Source of the DNA: Bacillota bacterium
Lineage (GTDB): Bacteria; Bacillota_A; Clostridia; Christensenellales; Aristaeellaceae
DNA length: 64,000 nt
Assembly: GCA_023421735.1 (NCBI GenBank)
Contig: JAEZSP010000001.1
Coordinates: 62,001-126,000 of the forward strand
Direction: 5' to 3'
The position numbers were made by a program, and so were the translations under genes. This document shows positions 39,264 to 47,207 of the stretch, piece after piece. The notes beneath the pieces are model-generated. The model ran no database searches and was not told where the DNA came from. It saw only the letters and a list, made by a program, of their open reading frames with translations. How positions within the stretch are numbered: the first letter of the stretch is position 1; every line of letters begins with the position of its first letter.

Positions 39264-41840
39264 TTGCTGACTCTACGGGGAATTACAAAGACATATCAAC
39301 TTGGGGACAATAAGATCGACGCGCTAAGGGGCTTAGATCTCTCATTTCGCGACAACGAATTTGTCTCGGTGCTTGGGCCATCCGGCTGCGGAAAGACGAC
39401 ACTTTTAAATATCATTGGCGGATTGGATCGGTATACGCACGGCGAAATGGCCATCAACGGCGTGCCGACGAAACATTATAAGGACGTGGACTGGGACAGC
39501 TACCGCAATAAATCGGTCGGCTTCGTCTTTCAGACCTACAACCTGATTCCGCACCAGACGGTTCTTTCAAATGTGGAACTGGCGTTGACGATTTCGGGCG
39601 TCTCCCGTGCGGAACGCAAACGCCGCGCGACAAAAGTGCTGGAGCGCGTCGGCCTGAGCGACCAGCTGAACAAAAAGCCGAATCAGATGTCCGGCGGACA
39701 GATGCAGCGCGTTGCGATTGCCCGCGCACTGATCAACGACCCGGATATCCTGCTCGCGGACGAGCCGACGGGTGCGCTGGACTCGGAAACAAGCGTACAG
39801 GTGATGGATCTCATGCGCGAAATTGCAAAGGACAGGCTCGTCATCATGGTGACGCACAATCCGGAACTGGCGGACCGCTATTCGACGCGCATTATCAGGC
39901 TACTCGACGGGCGCGTGACGGATGACACAAACCCGTTTACTCCCGAAGCCGCACCCGATAAAAAGCCGGCGCGGCTCGACCGCACGTCGATGGGATTCAT
40001 GACGGCGATCTCGCTCAGCCTCAACAACCTCATGACAAAAAAGGCACGCACGTTTCTCACGGCCTTTGCGGGCAGCATCGGCATCATCGGCATCGCACTC
40101 ATCCTCTCGCTGTCAAACGGGATCCAAAACTACATCGACCGCGTAGAAGAAGATACGCTTTCGAGCTATCCCATCGAAGTTGACCGTCAGTCAGTCGATA
40201 TGTCCGGCTTTTTCAAGAGCATGATGAATGACGCGCCGGAGGGCGAAGCCGCAGACGACGGCATGGTTCACGCGAGCAATCGGTTGAGCCAGATGCTCTC
40301 CGCCATGCAGTCCCAGGTCACGAACAATGACACAGCAGCCTTTAAGACGTTCTTAAACAGCCCGGAGGGTGATTTGTCCGGACTTGTGAGCGACATCAAA
40401 TACACATATGGCACGACGCTGCATGTCTATCGCGCGGATGCCACCGGCACTTACGATCAGGTCAATCCCCCCACGGTCTACGAATCCATGGGCATGGCGG
40501 GCGGATTCTCGCCCTTTTCGAGCCAGGCCAGCGGAATGGACGTATGGAGCGAACTGATCGACAACCGCGCGCTTTTGGACGCGCAATATGATGTGATCGC
40601 GGGGCGCATGCCCGCAACCGACGGCGAGGTCGTCTTAATCGTGGATCAGTACGGGCGCATCAATGATTACGCGCTCTATGCGCTGGGTCTTTTGGATCAA
40701 AAAGAACTGGCAAACCTCATGCAGGCATTCACATCTGGCGAAAAGATCGATGTTGAGGATACGGCATACACGTATGATGAGCTTCTGTCTTTGCACTTCA
40801 AGTTGATGACCGAGCCGGATTTTTATGAGGAGCAGGACGGCAAATGGGTTGACAAAACGGGAGACGCCGCCTACATGCAGAGCGTGATCGCAAACGGCGA
40901 AGACATCAAAGTCGTGGGCATTCTGCGCCCAAGCGACGAAGCCGCGAATACCTCCATCTCAGGTACGGTCGGCTACACCTCGGGTCTCACTGCGCATATC
41001 ATCGACAAAATTGCAAATGCAGATATCGTCAAGGCGCAGCTTGCCAACCCGGACATCGACGTGTTTACGGGCTTGCCCTTCTCCGCGCAACAGGCGCAGG
41101 CATTTGATCCGTCGTCCCTCACACAGGCGCAGAAATCCTACTACGATACACTTACCGACGCGGAAAAGGCCGCCTTGGCGGAGAAATATGCGGGGGTAGG
41201 TTCGGTGACCTCCACTTCCACATATGAGGAGAATCTCATCACACTCGGCGTCGCGGACAAGGATACGCCCGATAAAATCCTCATCTATCCGACGAATTTT
41301 GCGGCGAAGGCGAAGATCGCGGACAAAATCGAGCAATACAACGCCTCACAGACGGCAGCCGGAAATGAATCGGGCGTCATACAATATACCGACTACGTGG
41401 AAATCATCATGTCGTCCGTTAACACCATCATCAACGCAATCAGCTACGTGCTCATCGCGTTCGTGGCGATTTCGCTCGTCGTTTCGTCCATCATGATTGG
41501 CATCATCACCTATATCTCCGTACTCGAACGCACCAAGGAGATTGGCATCCTGCGCGCCATCGGCGCATCCAAGCGCGACATCGCGCGCGTCTTCAATGCG
41601 GAGACGCTCATCGTCGGCTTCGTCGCAGGCGCGCTGGGCATTGCCCTGTCCCTGCTCCTCACCATTCCGGTAAACGCCCTCATCAAGCATTTGGCGGACA
41701 TCTCCGGCGTGGCGAGCCTGCCCGTCTTAGGGGCCGTCATCCTCATCGCAATCTCCATGTTCCTGACCTGGATTGCGGGCCTCATTCCATCCGGTATCGC
41801 ATCGCGCAAAGATCCGGTTGTGGCACTGCGCACGGAATAG
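39264..41840 (+). CDS. ABC transporter, fused ATPase and FtsX/MacB-type permease
   Basis: An 858-residue protein. Residues 1-225 form a LolD/MacB-type ATPase: Walker A GPSGCGKTTLLN, Q-loop FVFQTYNLIP, signature MSGGQMQRVAIARAL, Walker B ILLADEPTGALD, H-loop MVTHNPE. From about 250 comes a permease half with one membrane helix, a large extracytoplasmic domain (about 290-690) and three C-terminal helices of the FtsX type with YISVLERTKEIGILRAIGAS. The family acts by mechanotransmission on lipoproteins, peptides or antibiotics. A fused ATPase-permease is the MacB plan, in a Gram-positive setting without MacA. The start is set at TTG 39264 (LLTLRGITKTY) because GGGGG lies 8 bases upstream and the alignment begins there. 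Confidence 0.88.
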   Translation: MLTLRGITKTYQLGDNKIDALRGLDLSFRDNEFVSVLGPSGCGKTTLLNIIGGLDRYTHGEMAINGVPTKHYKDVDWDSYRNKSVGFVFQTYNLIPHQTVLSNVELALTISGVSRAERKRRATKVLERVGLSDQLNKKPNQMSGGQMQRVAIARALINDPDILLADEPTGALDSETSVQVMDLMREIAKDRLVIMVTHNPELADRYSTRIIRLLDGRVTDDTNPFTPEAAPDKKPARLDRTSMGFMTAISLSLNNLMTKKARTFLTAFAGSIGIIGIALILSLSNGIQNYIDRVEEDTLSSYPIEVDRQSVDMSGFFKSMMNDAPEGEAADDGMVHASNRLSQMLSAMQSQVTNNDTAAFKTFLNSPEGDLSGLVSDIKYTYGTTLHVYRADATGTYDQVNPPTVYESMGMAGGFSPFSSQASGMDVWSELIDNRALLDAQYDVIAGRMPATDGEVVLIVDQYGRINDYALYALGLLDQKELANLMQAFTSGEKIDVEDTAYTYDELLSLHFKLMTEPDFYEEQDGKWVDKTGDAAYMQSVIANGEDIKVVGILRPSDEAANTSISGTVGYTSGLTAHIIDKIANADIVKAQLANPDIDVFTGLPFSAQQAQAFDPSSLTQAQKSYYDTLTDAEKAALAEKYAGVGSVTSTSTYEENLITLGVADKDTPDKILIYPTNFAAKAKIADKIEQYNASQTAAGNESGVIQYTDYVEIIMSSVNTIINAISYVLIAFVAISLVVSSIMIGIITYISVLERTKEIGILRAIGASKRDIARVFNAETLIVGFVAGALGIALSLLLTIPVNALIKHLADISGVASLPVLGAVILIAISMFLTWIAGLIPSGIASRKDPVVALRTE

Positions 41841-41857
41841 AGATTCCCCCAACAAAG

Positions 41858-41893
41858 AGGGCTCCCGCATCATAAACTGCGGGAGCCCTTGCG
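41858..41893. terminator. Bidirectional terminator between the ABC exporter and GNAT gene
   Basis: AGGGCTCCCGCA and TGCGGGAGCCCT form a perfect 12-bp stem around an 8-base loop between convergent genes. T-tracts are short on both sides. Confidence 0.75.
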
Positions 41894-42424
41894 TCATTTC
41901 TCAGGCCTCATCAGCTCATAGCGACGTGCATCGAGCCAGATATCGTGGCCTTCCGCGTCCTTTTTGAATGTCGCCGCATGCGCTACCCTTTCGATGAGCC
42001 GCATACCGAGCCGTTCAAGCAGCCGCCAGGAGTTCGGATTATTCTCGGCGCACCCTGCGCAGATCTTTGAGACACCGCGAGAGAACGCGGCATCCACCAC
42101 GGCGCGCGCGGCCTCGGTCGCATAACCATGTCCCCGGTAGGCGCGATTCATCACATAGCCGATCTCCGCCGCGCCCGGTTCGTCGGCGGGACCGAGATAG
42201 ACGTTGCCAATGAGCTTTTCATCCAGGCACACGGCGAAGAAAGCGGGGTCATTTGCTCTGCGCGCCGCCTCGGCATCCGATGCCGCGCGCGTCAACGCAT
42301 CATACGGTTCAAAGAACACCGTCTCCGCATCGCCGAGGTACTCGTACAACGCCGCGCCGTCGTCTGCCCGGAATGCGCGCAATGTAAGCCGCTTTGTCCG
42401 GATCGGCAACGGCAAGCTAAGCAC
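41894..42424 (-). CDS. GNAT family N-acetyltransferase (RimJ/RimL type)
   Basis: A 176-residue acetyltransferase: RTKRLTLRAFRADD at the start, IGYVMNRAYRGHGYATEAARAVVDAAF with the acetyl-CoA pyrophosphate loop RGHGYA, and ENNPNSWRLLERLGM. It transfers acetyl from acetyl-CoA to an amine, often a protein N-terminus or small molecule. The start is GTG 42424, with GGAGG 9 bases upstream and an 8-base overlap with the aldo/keto reductase-like gene; earlier in-frame codons lie inside that gene. Substrate unknown. Confidence 0.85.
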   Translation of the reverse strand: MLSLPLPIRTKRLTLRAFRADDGAALYEYLGDAETVFFEPYDALTRAASDAEAARRANDPAFFAVCLDEKLIGNVYLGPADEPGAAEIGYVMNRAYRGHGYATEAARAVVDAAFSRGVSKICAGCAENNPNSWRLLERLGMRLIERVAHAATFKKDAEGHDIWLDARRYELMRPEK

Positions 42425-43565
42425 CGAAGAGCGCCTCCGCAACCGCCATGCGTTCGCGCACACGCACGCCAAACGGGCAGCGCGCTTCACAATCGCCGCA
42501 ACTGATACACTCCCCCGCCGTCGTGCCGAGTGCACGGTAATGGGCCTTGACGCTCGCAGCCGGCGTCTTGTCGAGCTCAACGAGGTCGATATACTTATTC
42601 ACCGCCGCGATATCGATGTTCGAAGGACAGGGCAGACAATGGTTGCAGTACATGCAGCGGCCATTTGCGCCGAACCTGGGCATGGCAGCAAGCGCCGAAG
42701 CATAGTCGCGCTCCTTGGCGGTCAAATCGAAATAGCGCGCGGCTTCGCGCACTTCCCATGCGGTCTGCATGCCCACGAGCACGGATGCGGCCGCAGGACG
42801 CGTAAGCGCGTAGTTGATGCACTGACCGACCGTCAGCGGCGCGCCAAGAGGCGAACGCGCCTGTGAAAGAAGCGCGCCTGCGCCCAACGCCTTCATAACC
42901 GTGATCCCGACGCCGTGTGTCTCGCACGCACGATAGAGCGCCGCGCGTGCGGGTTCCAACCGGTACTCGCCGAAGACGTTCCCCTTGCCCTCGAACAGAT
43001 CCATGATCTCCACGTCCTTGGGCATGAGATCAAAGGCCGGATTCAGCGAGAACATCAGAACCTCAATCAACCCGCTCTCGACCGCCTCTCGGGCGGTGAC
43101 GGGATTGTGCGAGCTCATTCCGATCGCGCGGATGGCGCCCTTTTGCTTGAGTTCCAGCGCATATCGCATGGTATCGCTGTCCCGAAGGGCTTCCCAGTCG
43201 TCCATATGATCGACGAAATGGAGCATGCCGATGTCGATGTAATCCGTTTGGAGCCGCGCAAGCAAATCCTCAAAGTTTGATTTGCACAGGTCGTATTCCC
43301 GTCGCACGGCGTACTGGCCATCCACCCAACAGGAACCGATGTGCCCCTGCAAAATCACCCGGTCGCGCCGTCCCGCGAGCGCACGCCCGATGTAGGTGCG
43401 CACATTCGGCTCCGACATGAACACGTCAAATATGTTCATTCCGGCGTCAATTGCCGCGTCGATCACGGCCTTGACCGTCTCTTCGCTCTTCCCCTGCAGG
43501 TGTTCGCATCCGAGCGAGACCTCGCGCACGGACATGCCCGTCTTGCCAAGCATTCGATCGCGCAT
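42417..43565 (-). CDS. Aldo/keto reductase-like protein with two C-terminal Fe-S motifs, catalytic residues missing
   Basis: A 382-residue protein: an aldo/keto reductase TIM barrel (about 1-285) fused to a ferredoxin-like tail with CMYCNHCLPC (about 305-314) and CISCGDCEARC (about 353-363). In normal members an Asp-Tyr-Lys-His tetrad does hydride chemistry. Here the Asp is kept (NIFDVFMSEPN) and the His is kept (DIGMLHFVD), but the Tyr position reads Glu/Phe and the Lys position reads Gln (VILQGHIG). It is therefore unlikely to be a simple carbonyl reductase. It overlaps the GNAT gene and lies 3 bases from the nitroreductase gene, so the four genes from fucosidase to GNAT form one unit. Confidence 0.8.
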   Translation of the reverse strand: MRDRMLGKTGMSVREVSLGCEHLQGKSEETVKAVIDAAIDAGMNIFDVFMSEPNVRTYIGRALAGRRDRVILQGHIGSCWVDGQYAVRREYDLCKSNFEDLLARLQTDYIDIGMLHFVDHMDDWEALRDSDTMRYALELKQKGAIRAIGMSSHNPVTAREAVESGLIEVLMFSLNPAFDLMPKDVEIMDLFEGKGNVFGEYRLEPARAALYRACETHGVGITVMKALGAGALLSQARSPLGAPLTVGQCINYALTRPAAASVLVGMQTAWEVREAARYFDLTAKERDYASALAAMPRFGANGRCMYCNHCLPCPSNIDIAAVNKYIDLVELDKTPAASVKAHYRALGTTAGECISCGDCEARCPFGVRVRERMAVAEALFGA

Positions 43566-43568
43566 TTT

Positions 43569-44099
43569 TTATTCCTCCACGAACTTATTGAATCCGCACC
43601 GTTTTGAAAACGGCTGCTTTTCCACGCGGTTTCCGGGCTGTGCAGCAACGCCCACGGGGAGATATGCCACCACGGAATACGCCGACGGCGCGCCGATCAG
43701 CTTCGCCATTTTGAGCGCGATATCGTCGTAATACCGCACGTATCCCTCAACCCAGCAACTTGCATACCCAATGGCGGTAATCGCGAGCAGCATGTTTTCG
43801 ATGGCTGCGGCGTAGTCCTGCACATGGTACAATTTGCCGCCGTTCCCCGGCACTTCATGGCTTAAAACGAGGATCGCCGCGGGCGCGGAGGCAAAATTCG
43901 GCTTGTTGAGCAATGCGCCCATATCCGCTACAAGCGCCGGATCATCAATCGCAACGACGTGCGTGGTCTGCATGTTGCAGCCGGAGGGTGCCATGAGTCC
44001 CGCATCGACGATTTTTTTGAGGTCCTCGCGCGGCACAGGCGTCTTGGCAAACAGCCCCCGATAGCTGAAGCGACCCCGAATCGCATCAAATAAATCCAT
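43569..44099 (-). CDS. Nitroreductase family FMN protein
   Basis: A 176-residue nitroreductase-fold protein: FDAIRGRFSYRGLFAKTPV near the N-terminus (FMN phosphate contact), MAPSGCNMQTTHVV, and SCWVEGY in the dimer interface. The family reduces nitro compounds, quinones or enones with NAD(P)H, and some act on flavins. The ATG overlaps the fucosidase stop by one base (TGATG). The neighbour with Fe-S clusters could supply electrons, but that is speculation from adjacency. Confidence 0.88.
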   Translation of the reverse strand: MDLFDAIRGRFSYRGLFAKTPVPREDLKKIVDAGLMAPSGCNMQTTHVVAIDDPALVADMGALLNKPNFASAPAAILVLSHEVPGNGGKLYHVQDYAAAIENMLLAITAIGYASCWVEGYVRYYDDIALKMAKLIGAPSAYSVVAYLPVGVAAQPGNRVEKQPFSKRCGFNKFVEE

Positions 44100-45451
44100 C
44101 AGAATACCCCCTCAAACAGATTGATCTCGCGCATGTGCACGTCGCCGCGCGCGAACGTCACGCGAACGCGCAGCGCATCCGTATGCGCATCCACGCGCGC
44201 GATCCGTCGGTTGCCCACGGTTGTTCCGGCGTAGACATTTTTCCACGTGCCGTCGGGCTTGCGCGCGTCGACAAGGAACGTCTCTATGCGCTGCCCGTGG
44301 TTCAAATTTTCGCGCAGCTCCACATACTTGACATCCTGGACACCCGAGAGCGAAAGATCGTACATGCGTCTGCGTCCGGGGCCGGATGGCGTTTGCACCG
44401 CGGAGATAGCACTCCCAAACTCCGTATTGAGCCAAGCGCCGAGTTCCCCGAGACGCTTGACATCGCGCGCATCAAAGAGCCCGTTTCGGTCGGGCGGGAT
44501 GTTCAAATTGAGTCCGCTGTTTCCGCCAACGGACGTCATGTAGGTCTTGGCAAGGCGCTCGAGCGCATGCGGCTCCTCCTTTTCATGCCAGAACCAACTC
44601 GGCCGGATGGACATATCCGTCTCTGCAGGGCAGAAGCACAGGCCGCCGGAGGGCAGTATATTGGAAAGCGCGCCGAGTTCGGGTTGCGTGTTGTATGTAT
44701 GCGCAAGCGCGCCTTCCTCAAACAGCGGACCGGGCCCGGTCTGAATATCGGCGAGGTGCGTCAATTCGCGCGGCACGACCGCCCATTCGGCGAAACGCGG
44801 CTTGCCGCTTTCGTTGCCGATCCAACGGATATCCGGCCCTGCATCCTGGAACACGCAGGCATTCGGCTGGTAGCGACGCACAAGGTCGATATATCCCCGG
44901 AAATCATAGGTCTGCTTTTTCCCGTTCGGCCCTTCGCCGCACGCACCGTCGAGCCAGACCATGAAGATGTCTCCATACTGCGTCAAAAGCTCTGTCAACT
45001 GCGCCTTATAGAACTCGTTGTACCGGTCTGTGCCATAGAACTGGCTGTTCCGATCCCAGGGAGAGAGATAAAAGCCAAACTTGAGCCCGGCGCGCCTGCA
45101 AGCATCCGAGAGTTCGCGCACCACATCGCCATGGCCGTCCCGAAAGGGGGAATTTTGAACGGAGTGCTCCGTGTACCGCGAAGGCCACAGACAAAAGCCA
45201 TCGTGATGCTTGGCGGTCAGGATCATCCCACGCATGCCCGCAGACTTTGCAGCGCGCGCCCATTGGTCACAGTCAAGCCCCGCCGGGTTGAATATGCCGG
45301 GGTCCTCCGTTCCCAGACCCCATTCCCGATCCGTAAATGTATTTACGCCGAAGTGGACAAACGCATAAAAGTTATGCGCAAACCATTCGAGTTGCCGCGC
45401 GCTCGGCACAACGTATGCTGCCGAAGCGAGGTAATCCCTGATGTCGCTCAT
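44099..45451 (-). CDS. Alpha-L-fucosidase (GH29)
   Basis: A 450-residue GH29 enzyme: FVHFGVNTFTDREWG, LTAKHHDGFCLWPS, GLKFGFYLSPWDRN and the nucleophile region FMVWLDGACGEGPNG (Asp in LDG). The last 110 residues form a beta-sandwich. There is no signal peptide, so it acts inside the cell on imported fuco-oligosaccharides, as gut Clostridia do with host or milk glycans. It follows the retaining mechanism of the family. No fucose kinase, isomerase or aldolase is nearby. An extended -10 promoter precedes it. Confidence 0.93.
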   Translation of the reverse strand: MSDIRDYLASAAYVVPSARQLEWFAHNFYAFVHFGVNTFTDREWGLGTEDPGIFNPAGLDCDQWARAAKSAGMRGMILTAKHHDGFCLWPSRYTEHSVQNSPFRDGHGDVVRELSDACRRAGLKFGFYLSPWDRNSQFYGTDRYNEFYKAQLTELLTQYGDIFMVWLDGACGEGPNGKKQTYDFRGYIDLVRRYQPNACVFQDAGPDIRWIGNESGKPRFAEWAVVPRELTHLADIQTGPGPLFEEGALAHTYNTQPELGALSNILPSGGLCFCPAETDMSIRPSWFWHEKEEPHALERLAKTYMTSVGGNSGLNLNIPPDRNGLFDARDVKRLGELGAWLNTEFGSAISAVQTPSGPGRRRMYDLSLSGVQDVKYVELRENLNHGQRIETFLVDARKPDGTWKNVYAGTTVGNRRIARVDAHTDALRVRVTFARGDVHMREINLFEGVF

Positions 45452-45477
45452 GCCGCCACCTCCCTCATATTTAACAC

Positions 45478-45506
45478 ATTATATCACAGTTTTTGGATTT
45501 TTCCAC
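45478..45506 (-). promoter_or_regulatory. Promoter of the fucosidase operon
   Basis: On the minus strand TGATATAAT (extended -10) with a poor -35, GTGGAA, at 17 bases; the ATG is 27 bases beyond the -10. Confidence 0.55.
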
Positions 45507-45514
45507 CCACAATG

Positions 45515-45523
45515 TGCTATAAT
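45515..45523 (+). promoter_or_regulatory. Extended -10 promoter of the LCP-like gene
   Basis: TGCTATAAT with only a weak TTGGAT upstream at 19 bases, 22 bases before the ATG at 45545. Confidence 0.55.
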
Positions 45524-45544
45524 TGCCCCAAAGGAGGTGGGCAC

Positions 45545-46579
45545 ATGAAGAAGTTGTTATCCTTCGCTCTGACACTGATTTTATTGCTGAGTACGACCGC
45601 TGGGTTTGCGGAAGAAAAATCCGATTGGACGAGCTATCTGCTCATTGGGCTGGACGTGAAACCGCGCGATTTAGGCGTCGTATCGGATTGGAGCTATCTC
45701 GCGGACATGCTGATGATCGTTTCCGTCAATGCGTCTGCACACCGTTATAAGGTCACGGCCCTCGACTGTGACATTCCGGTCTCCATCGACGGCAAAGAGA
45801 CATACGGAATCGGCACCGCATACTATTTCGGCGGGCCGGAACTGATGATGCAAACGGTCAACGAGGTCTATGGTCTCTCCATCGAGCGGTATGTGGTGAT
45901 GGATCCGCGCAAGATGGCGGACGTCATCGACGAAATCGGCGGCGTGAAGATCAGCCTGACAAAGGCGGAACGTGACGCCACAAACCGATATGTGAAAGCC
46001 GTTTTCGGCGCGCAGCCCATCAAAGATTATGGGAAGGACGTTCTTTTAACCGGGCCGCAGGCCGTGAGTTACGGAAGCAGCTGGGACGTCAATCCCGCGC
46101 AGGAGTCGCGCGTCGGCCGTGAATTTGCGGTACTCCTCGCGTACTTCCATGCGCTGAAGGGACTCGGCTTGGCGGATGCGACGGGCCTCGTTGCGGCGAT
46201 CCTGCGGGATATTCAGACCAATTTCGGGTTGACGGAGCTTTCGGCCCTGTTGCAGCTCGCGGACGGCGCCGATTTCTCAGGGATCGAATACATGCAAGTC
46301 TCGCACACGGATGACAGGGATCCGCAAATCGACAAGACGCTCATCGACGAGTTTATCCACCTCGACAGTCCATACCCCGTCGTATTCGTGGGATCGGACG
46401 ACGCCGAAGCGATAAAAATCTTGCAGCAAAAGCTCAATCAAAACGGCGCAAGCCTGACTGTGGACGGCGATTTCGGCGCGAAGACACGCGCTGCGCTGCT
46501 CGTCTATCAGGAAGCAAACGGACTCGTGGCCTCCGGCGTGTGCGGCTACGGCACGTGGAACGCGCTGATCGGCGACTGA
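45545..46579 (+). CDS. Divergent LCP-like protein fused to a peptidoglycan-binding domain
   Basis: A 344-residue exported protein: signal peptide (KKLLSFALTLILLLSTTAGFA), an LCP-like domain (about 25-250) and a C-terminal PG_binding_1 domain (about 283-344, ILQQKLNQNGASLTVDG and GDFGAKTRAALLVYQ). The LCP core is recognisable from YLLIGLDV, DMLMIVSVNA and YFGGPELMMQTVNEVYG, but the catalytic SIPRD motif reads LDCDIP, so the active-site Arg is Cys, and the later FARIR-D-RxxRQ motif is reduced to SYGSSWDV and SRVGRE. It may bind rather than transfer. ATG 45545 has AAAGGAGG 7 bases upstream. Much longer in-frame codons upstream are antisense to the fucosidase. Confidence 0.75.
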   Translation: MKKLLSFALTLILLLSTTAGFAEEKSDWTSYLLIGLDVKPRDLGVVSDWSYLADMLMIVSVNASAHRYKVTALDCDIPVSIDGKETYGIGTAYYFGGPELMMQTVNEVYGLSIERYVVMDPRKMADVIDEIGGVKISLTKAERDATNRYVKAVFGAQPIKDYGKDVLLTGPQAVSYGSSWDVNPAQESRVGREFAVLLAYFHALKGLGLADATGLVAAILRDIQTNFGLTELSALLQLADGADFSGIEYMQVSHTDDRDPQIDKTLIDEFIHLDSPYPVVFVGSDDAEAIKILQQKLNQNGASLTVDGDFGAKTRAALLVYQEANGLVASGVCGYGTWNALIGD

Positions 46580-46593
46580 CGCTTTGAGACGCA

Positions 46594-46626
46594 AAGCCCG
46601 CGGATCACACGTCCGCGGGCTTATTT
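46594..46626 (+). terminator. Terminator overlapping the nadD 3' end
   Basis: AAGCCCGCGGA, 7-base loop, TCCGCGGGCTT, then ATTTCT. It follows the LCP-like stop by 14 bases. Its right arm and part of the loop encode the last codons of the convergent nadD gene. Confidence 0.78.
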
Positions 46627-47207
46627 CTATGTGTCAGAATGTACTGAAACACCGCCGGGGGGAGGTATTCGCGCGCCGCATCCATCCTGCCGTTTCGAAT
46701 GAGCGAGCGCACCTCGGTCGCGCTCACATCCCGATAGGCTTGCGGAAAAGGCATGACCTCGACGCCCCTTTGCCCCGTCAGTTTCTCGTCTCCTCTCGAT
46801 GCGGCAATGATGCGAAACCGCGCAATCAGCTCGTCCGCCCGATGCCAGCCGGAGAGTGAGTCGATGAGATCAGCACCCATAATGAATGCGACCCTGCCGC
46901 CATACTGCTCTTCGAGTGCACACAGCGTATCAAACGTATAGGCGTTGCGCGATTTTTGCATCTCATTGGGATAAAACTGCATGTCCCTTTCCGCCGCACA
47001 CAGGGCGCGAAGCATGCCCGCGCGGTGGTCGTTATCCACAAACCACGCATCCGGCATGTGTTCCGGGCGCCATTTCTGCATGTAGGAAAGCGACGAGGGA
47101 ACCCAGATGCCGCACCCGGCGCCCGTGAACGCCATTCCGGCGCGCAAAAGCGCTAAGTGTGCAACCGTCGGCGGGGCAAACGTCCCGCCCAGAACTGCGA
47201 CATCCAT
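46605..47207 (-). CDS. nadD: Nicotinate mononucleotide adenylyltransferase-like
   Basis: A 200-residue HIGH-superfamily nucleotidyltransferase: VLGGTFAPPTVAH (the usual GGxFxPxHxxH with Thr at the first His), YTFDTLCAL, AFIMGADLIDSLSGWH and the C-terminal SATEVRSLI (ISSTxIR type). The enzyme makes nicotinate adenine dinucleotide from NaMN and ATP. Position directly after pncB (TGATG overlap) in a NiaR-led operon supports a nicotinate salvage role. The altered first His is unusual but the second is kept. Ends inside a terminator hairpin. Confidence 0.85.
   Translation of the reverse strand: MDVAVLGGTFAPPTVAHLALLRAGMAFTGAGCGIWVPSSLSYMQKWRPEHMPDAWFVDNDHRAGMLRALCAAERDMQFYPNEMQKSRNAYTFDTLCALEEQYGGRVAFIMGADLIDSLSGWHRADELIARFRIIAASRGDEKLTGQRGVEVMPFPQAYRDVSATEVRSLIRNGRMDAAREYLPPAVFQYILTHRNKPADV

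Noticed and set aside
44135..45544. Long in-frame N-terminal extension of the LCP-like protein, giving over 800 residues
   Set aside because: The extension is antisense to the GH29 fucosidase. A signal peptide, ribosome site and promoter at 45515-45545 fix the real start.
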